Origin: Pseudomonadales bacterium
Lineage (GTDB): Bacteria > Pseudomonadota > Gammaproteobacteria > Pseudomonadales > UBA5518
Reading direction: 5' to 3'
NCBI GenBank assembly: GCA_024234165.1
Contig: JACKOP010000002.1
Location: forward strand, 682,001 to 746,000
Length of the DNA: 64,000 nt
Position numbers and translations under genes: made by a program. Under the pieces are notes generated by a model. That model was not told where the DNA came from, searched no databases, and was given only the letters and a program-made list of their open reading frames with translations. The first letter of the stretch is position 1. The number at the start of each line of letters is the position of its first letter. This document shows, one piece after another, positions 62,685 through 64,000 of the stretch.

Positions 62685-64000
62685 CCTGCGCGGCAGAAGC
62701 CCAACGCTGCTCTGATAGGCGACAATAATGGCATGACGACGATGGGCGACGACTGCGACATGACGACTTCCTACCTTCCGTATCACCCTGATCAAGGGCA
62801 TTTGCTGCCGGTGTCGGCGGCGGACTGGCTGCCCGAAGGGCATCTGGCGTACTTCATTGCCGACACCGTGGCCTCGCTGGACCTGTCGGCGTTCCACGCC
62901 CGTTACGCCAAGGGCGGGCCACGCAATCAGCCGTTTCACCCGGAGATGATGGTGAAGGTGCTGCTGTATGGCTATGCGACGGGGGTGTTCTCCTCGCGCA
63001 AGCTGGCGCGTCGGCTGTATGACGACGTGGCGTTCCGTGTGTTGGCGGCGGGCAACTTCCCGGCGCACCGGACCCTGAGCGATTTCCGTGCGCTGCATCT
63101 GGAGGAACTGTCGGCCTTGTTCGTGCAGGTGGTGAAGCTGGCGCGCGAGTGCGGGCTGGTGAAGCTGGGCACGATTGCGGTAGATGGGACGAAGGTGAAG
63201 GCCAACGCCTCGCGCCACAAGGCGATGAGCTATGGGCGGATGCTCAAGGCCGAAGTGGAGTTGAAGGAAGAGATTGCGGCGCTGCTGGAGCGCGCCCGCG
63301 CCACGGACGCGGCAGAGGCGAGCGAACCCGATCACGATCTGCCGGCCGAGATCGCGCGGCGCGAAGCGCGGCTGGCGGCGATCCAGGCCGGCAAGGCGCG
63401 TCTGGAAGCGCAGCAGCGCGAGGCCGATACCGCACGCGGGCGCTATGAAGGCGACGAGCGCAAGCCGCATGATTCCGACGGCAAGCCGAGAAAAGGCAAA
63501 CCGTTCAAACGCGACTTCGGCGTGCCCGAGGACAGCGACCAGACCAGCTTCACCGATCCGCAGAGCCGGATCATGAAGCAGTCCAACGGCGGCTTCGACC
63601 ACAGCTACAACGCGCAGACGGCGGTGGATGCCGAGCGTCAGATCATCGTGGCGGCAGAGCTTACCGACTGCGCCGCCGACAGTGGCCAGTTGCCGGGGAT
63701 GGTGGACGCGGTACAGCGCACGACGGGGGCCTTGCCGAAGCAGGTTCTGGCCGACACCGGCTATCGCAGTGAAGCGGCGCTGGCCGCGCTGGCACACACG
63801 CCCTGCGAGGTCATCGTGGCACTGGGGCGAGAAGGGCGCGAACAAGCGCAGGTGGATGCACAAAAATACCCGCACACCGCGGACATGGCGCAAACGCTAG
63901 CCAGTGAAGCCGGCAAGGCGGCGTACCGCCGCCGCAAGGCCATCGTGGAAGCACCCAACGGCTGGATCAAATCGGTGTTGGGATTCCGGCAATTCAGTTT
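62685..64000 (+). mobile_element. IS1182-family insertion sequence, partial
   Basis: The element begins at or near 62685, where the vWA homology of the VIT gene breaks off, and it runs past the right edge. Its left inverted repeat could not be defined without the other end. The encoded transposase identifies the family. It interrupts the gene that is translationally coupled to the MerR regulator. Confidence 0.75.
62733..64000 (+). CDS. IS1182-family transposase, partial
   Basis: DDE transposase cut by the right edge (about 422 codons seen from ATG 62733; 62742 and 62760 are alternative starts). MTTSYLPYHPDQGHLLP begins the recognisable homology. The DUF772-like region reads QPFHPEMMVKVLLYGYATGVFSSRKLARRL. 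The DDE core shows TIAVDGTKVKANAS, FDHSYNAQTAVD, VLADTGYRSE and RKAIVEAPNGWIKSVLGFRQFS. The frame is the same as that of the VIT gene upstream with no stop in between, so a fusion read-through is formally possible. Confidence 0.9.
   Translation, partial: MTTMGDDCDMTTSYLPYHPDQGHLLPVSAADWLPEGHLAYFIADTVASLDLSAFHARYAKGGPRNQPFHPEMMVKVLLYGYATGVFSSRKLARRLYDDVAFRVLAAGNFPAHRTLSDFRALHLEELSALFVQVVKLARECGLVKLGTIAVDGTKVKANASRHKAMSYGRMLKAEVELKEEIAALLERARATDAAEASEPDHDLPAEIARREARLAAIQAGKARLEAQQREADTARGRYEGDERKPHDSDGKPRKGKPFKRDFGVPEDSDQTSFTDPQSRIMKQSNGGFDHSYNAQTAVDAERQIIVAAELTDCAADSGQLPGMVDAVQRTTGALPKQVLADTGYRSEAALAALAHTPCEVIVALGREGREQAQVDAQKYPHTADMAQTLASEAGKAAYRRRKAIVEAPNGWIKSVLGFRQFS

Overview
The window is a high-GC chromosomal segment of a gammaproteobacterium. 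The order secD-secF-suhB-trmJ-iscR-iscS ... ndk-rlmN-pilW-rodZ-ispG-hisS-yfgM-bamB-der, followed outward by purL-mltF-tadA, is the gammaproteobacterial arrangement; species cannot be named from sequence alone. Almost every gene is tightly packed, often with 1-4 bp start/stop overlaps.

Region 1 (1-22,800) is core housekeeping. It holds an acyl-CoA synthetase cut by the left edge, then a minus-strand cluster for ribosome assembly (der), outer-membrane assembly (bamB), His-tRNA charging, isoprenoid synthesis (ispG), cell shape (a short rodZ), pilus assembly, rRNA methylation, ndk, iscS and iscR. Next come trmJ, a divergent suhB, secF/secD, purL, mltF and tadA. The Fe-S block is abnormal: iscU, iscA, hscB, hscA and fdx, normally between iscS and ndk, are missing, and IscR has Gln where the fourth cluster ligand His107 is expected.

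Region 2 (23,300-28,660) is a plus-strand string of O-methyltransferase, VTT-domain membrane protein, glucose-6-phosphate dehydrogenase and GH15 glucoamylase-like enzyme, with overlapping junctions. It ends in a truncated PEP-mutase-like stub. Region 3 (28,660-36,820) is accessory: a DUF2892 protein, a lipoprotein, a two-TM hypothetical protein, WrbA, an OafA-type acyltransferase with SGNH domain, a PLP decarboxylase, a secreted tyrosine phosphatase and TrxC.

Region 4 (36,880-64,000) is a defence island. After fragments of mobile-element character, a minus-strand operon of thirteen genes runs from 60,939 down to 38,103: brxA, brxB, brxC, an AAA ATPase and a DUF4276 protein, pglX, two AlbA/Schlafen-type ATP-binding proteins, a ParA ATPase, pglZ (type B), brxL, and an SbcD/SbcC-like (YhaO/YhaN-like) nuclease-ATPase pair. 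This is a BREX phage-defence system with seven extra genes wired in, mostly by ATGA or GTGA overlaps. The brxL middle third carries about six clustered frameshifts. The divergent side holds a MerR-like regulator and a VIT/vWA protein interrupted by an IS1182-family element at the right edge. Two identical perfect palindromes sit between the MerR gene and brxA and are the best operator candidates. A betaproteobacterial-style intergenic hairpin after brxA suggests horizontal origin.
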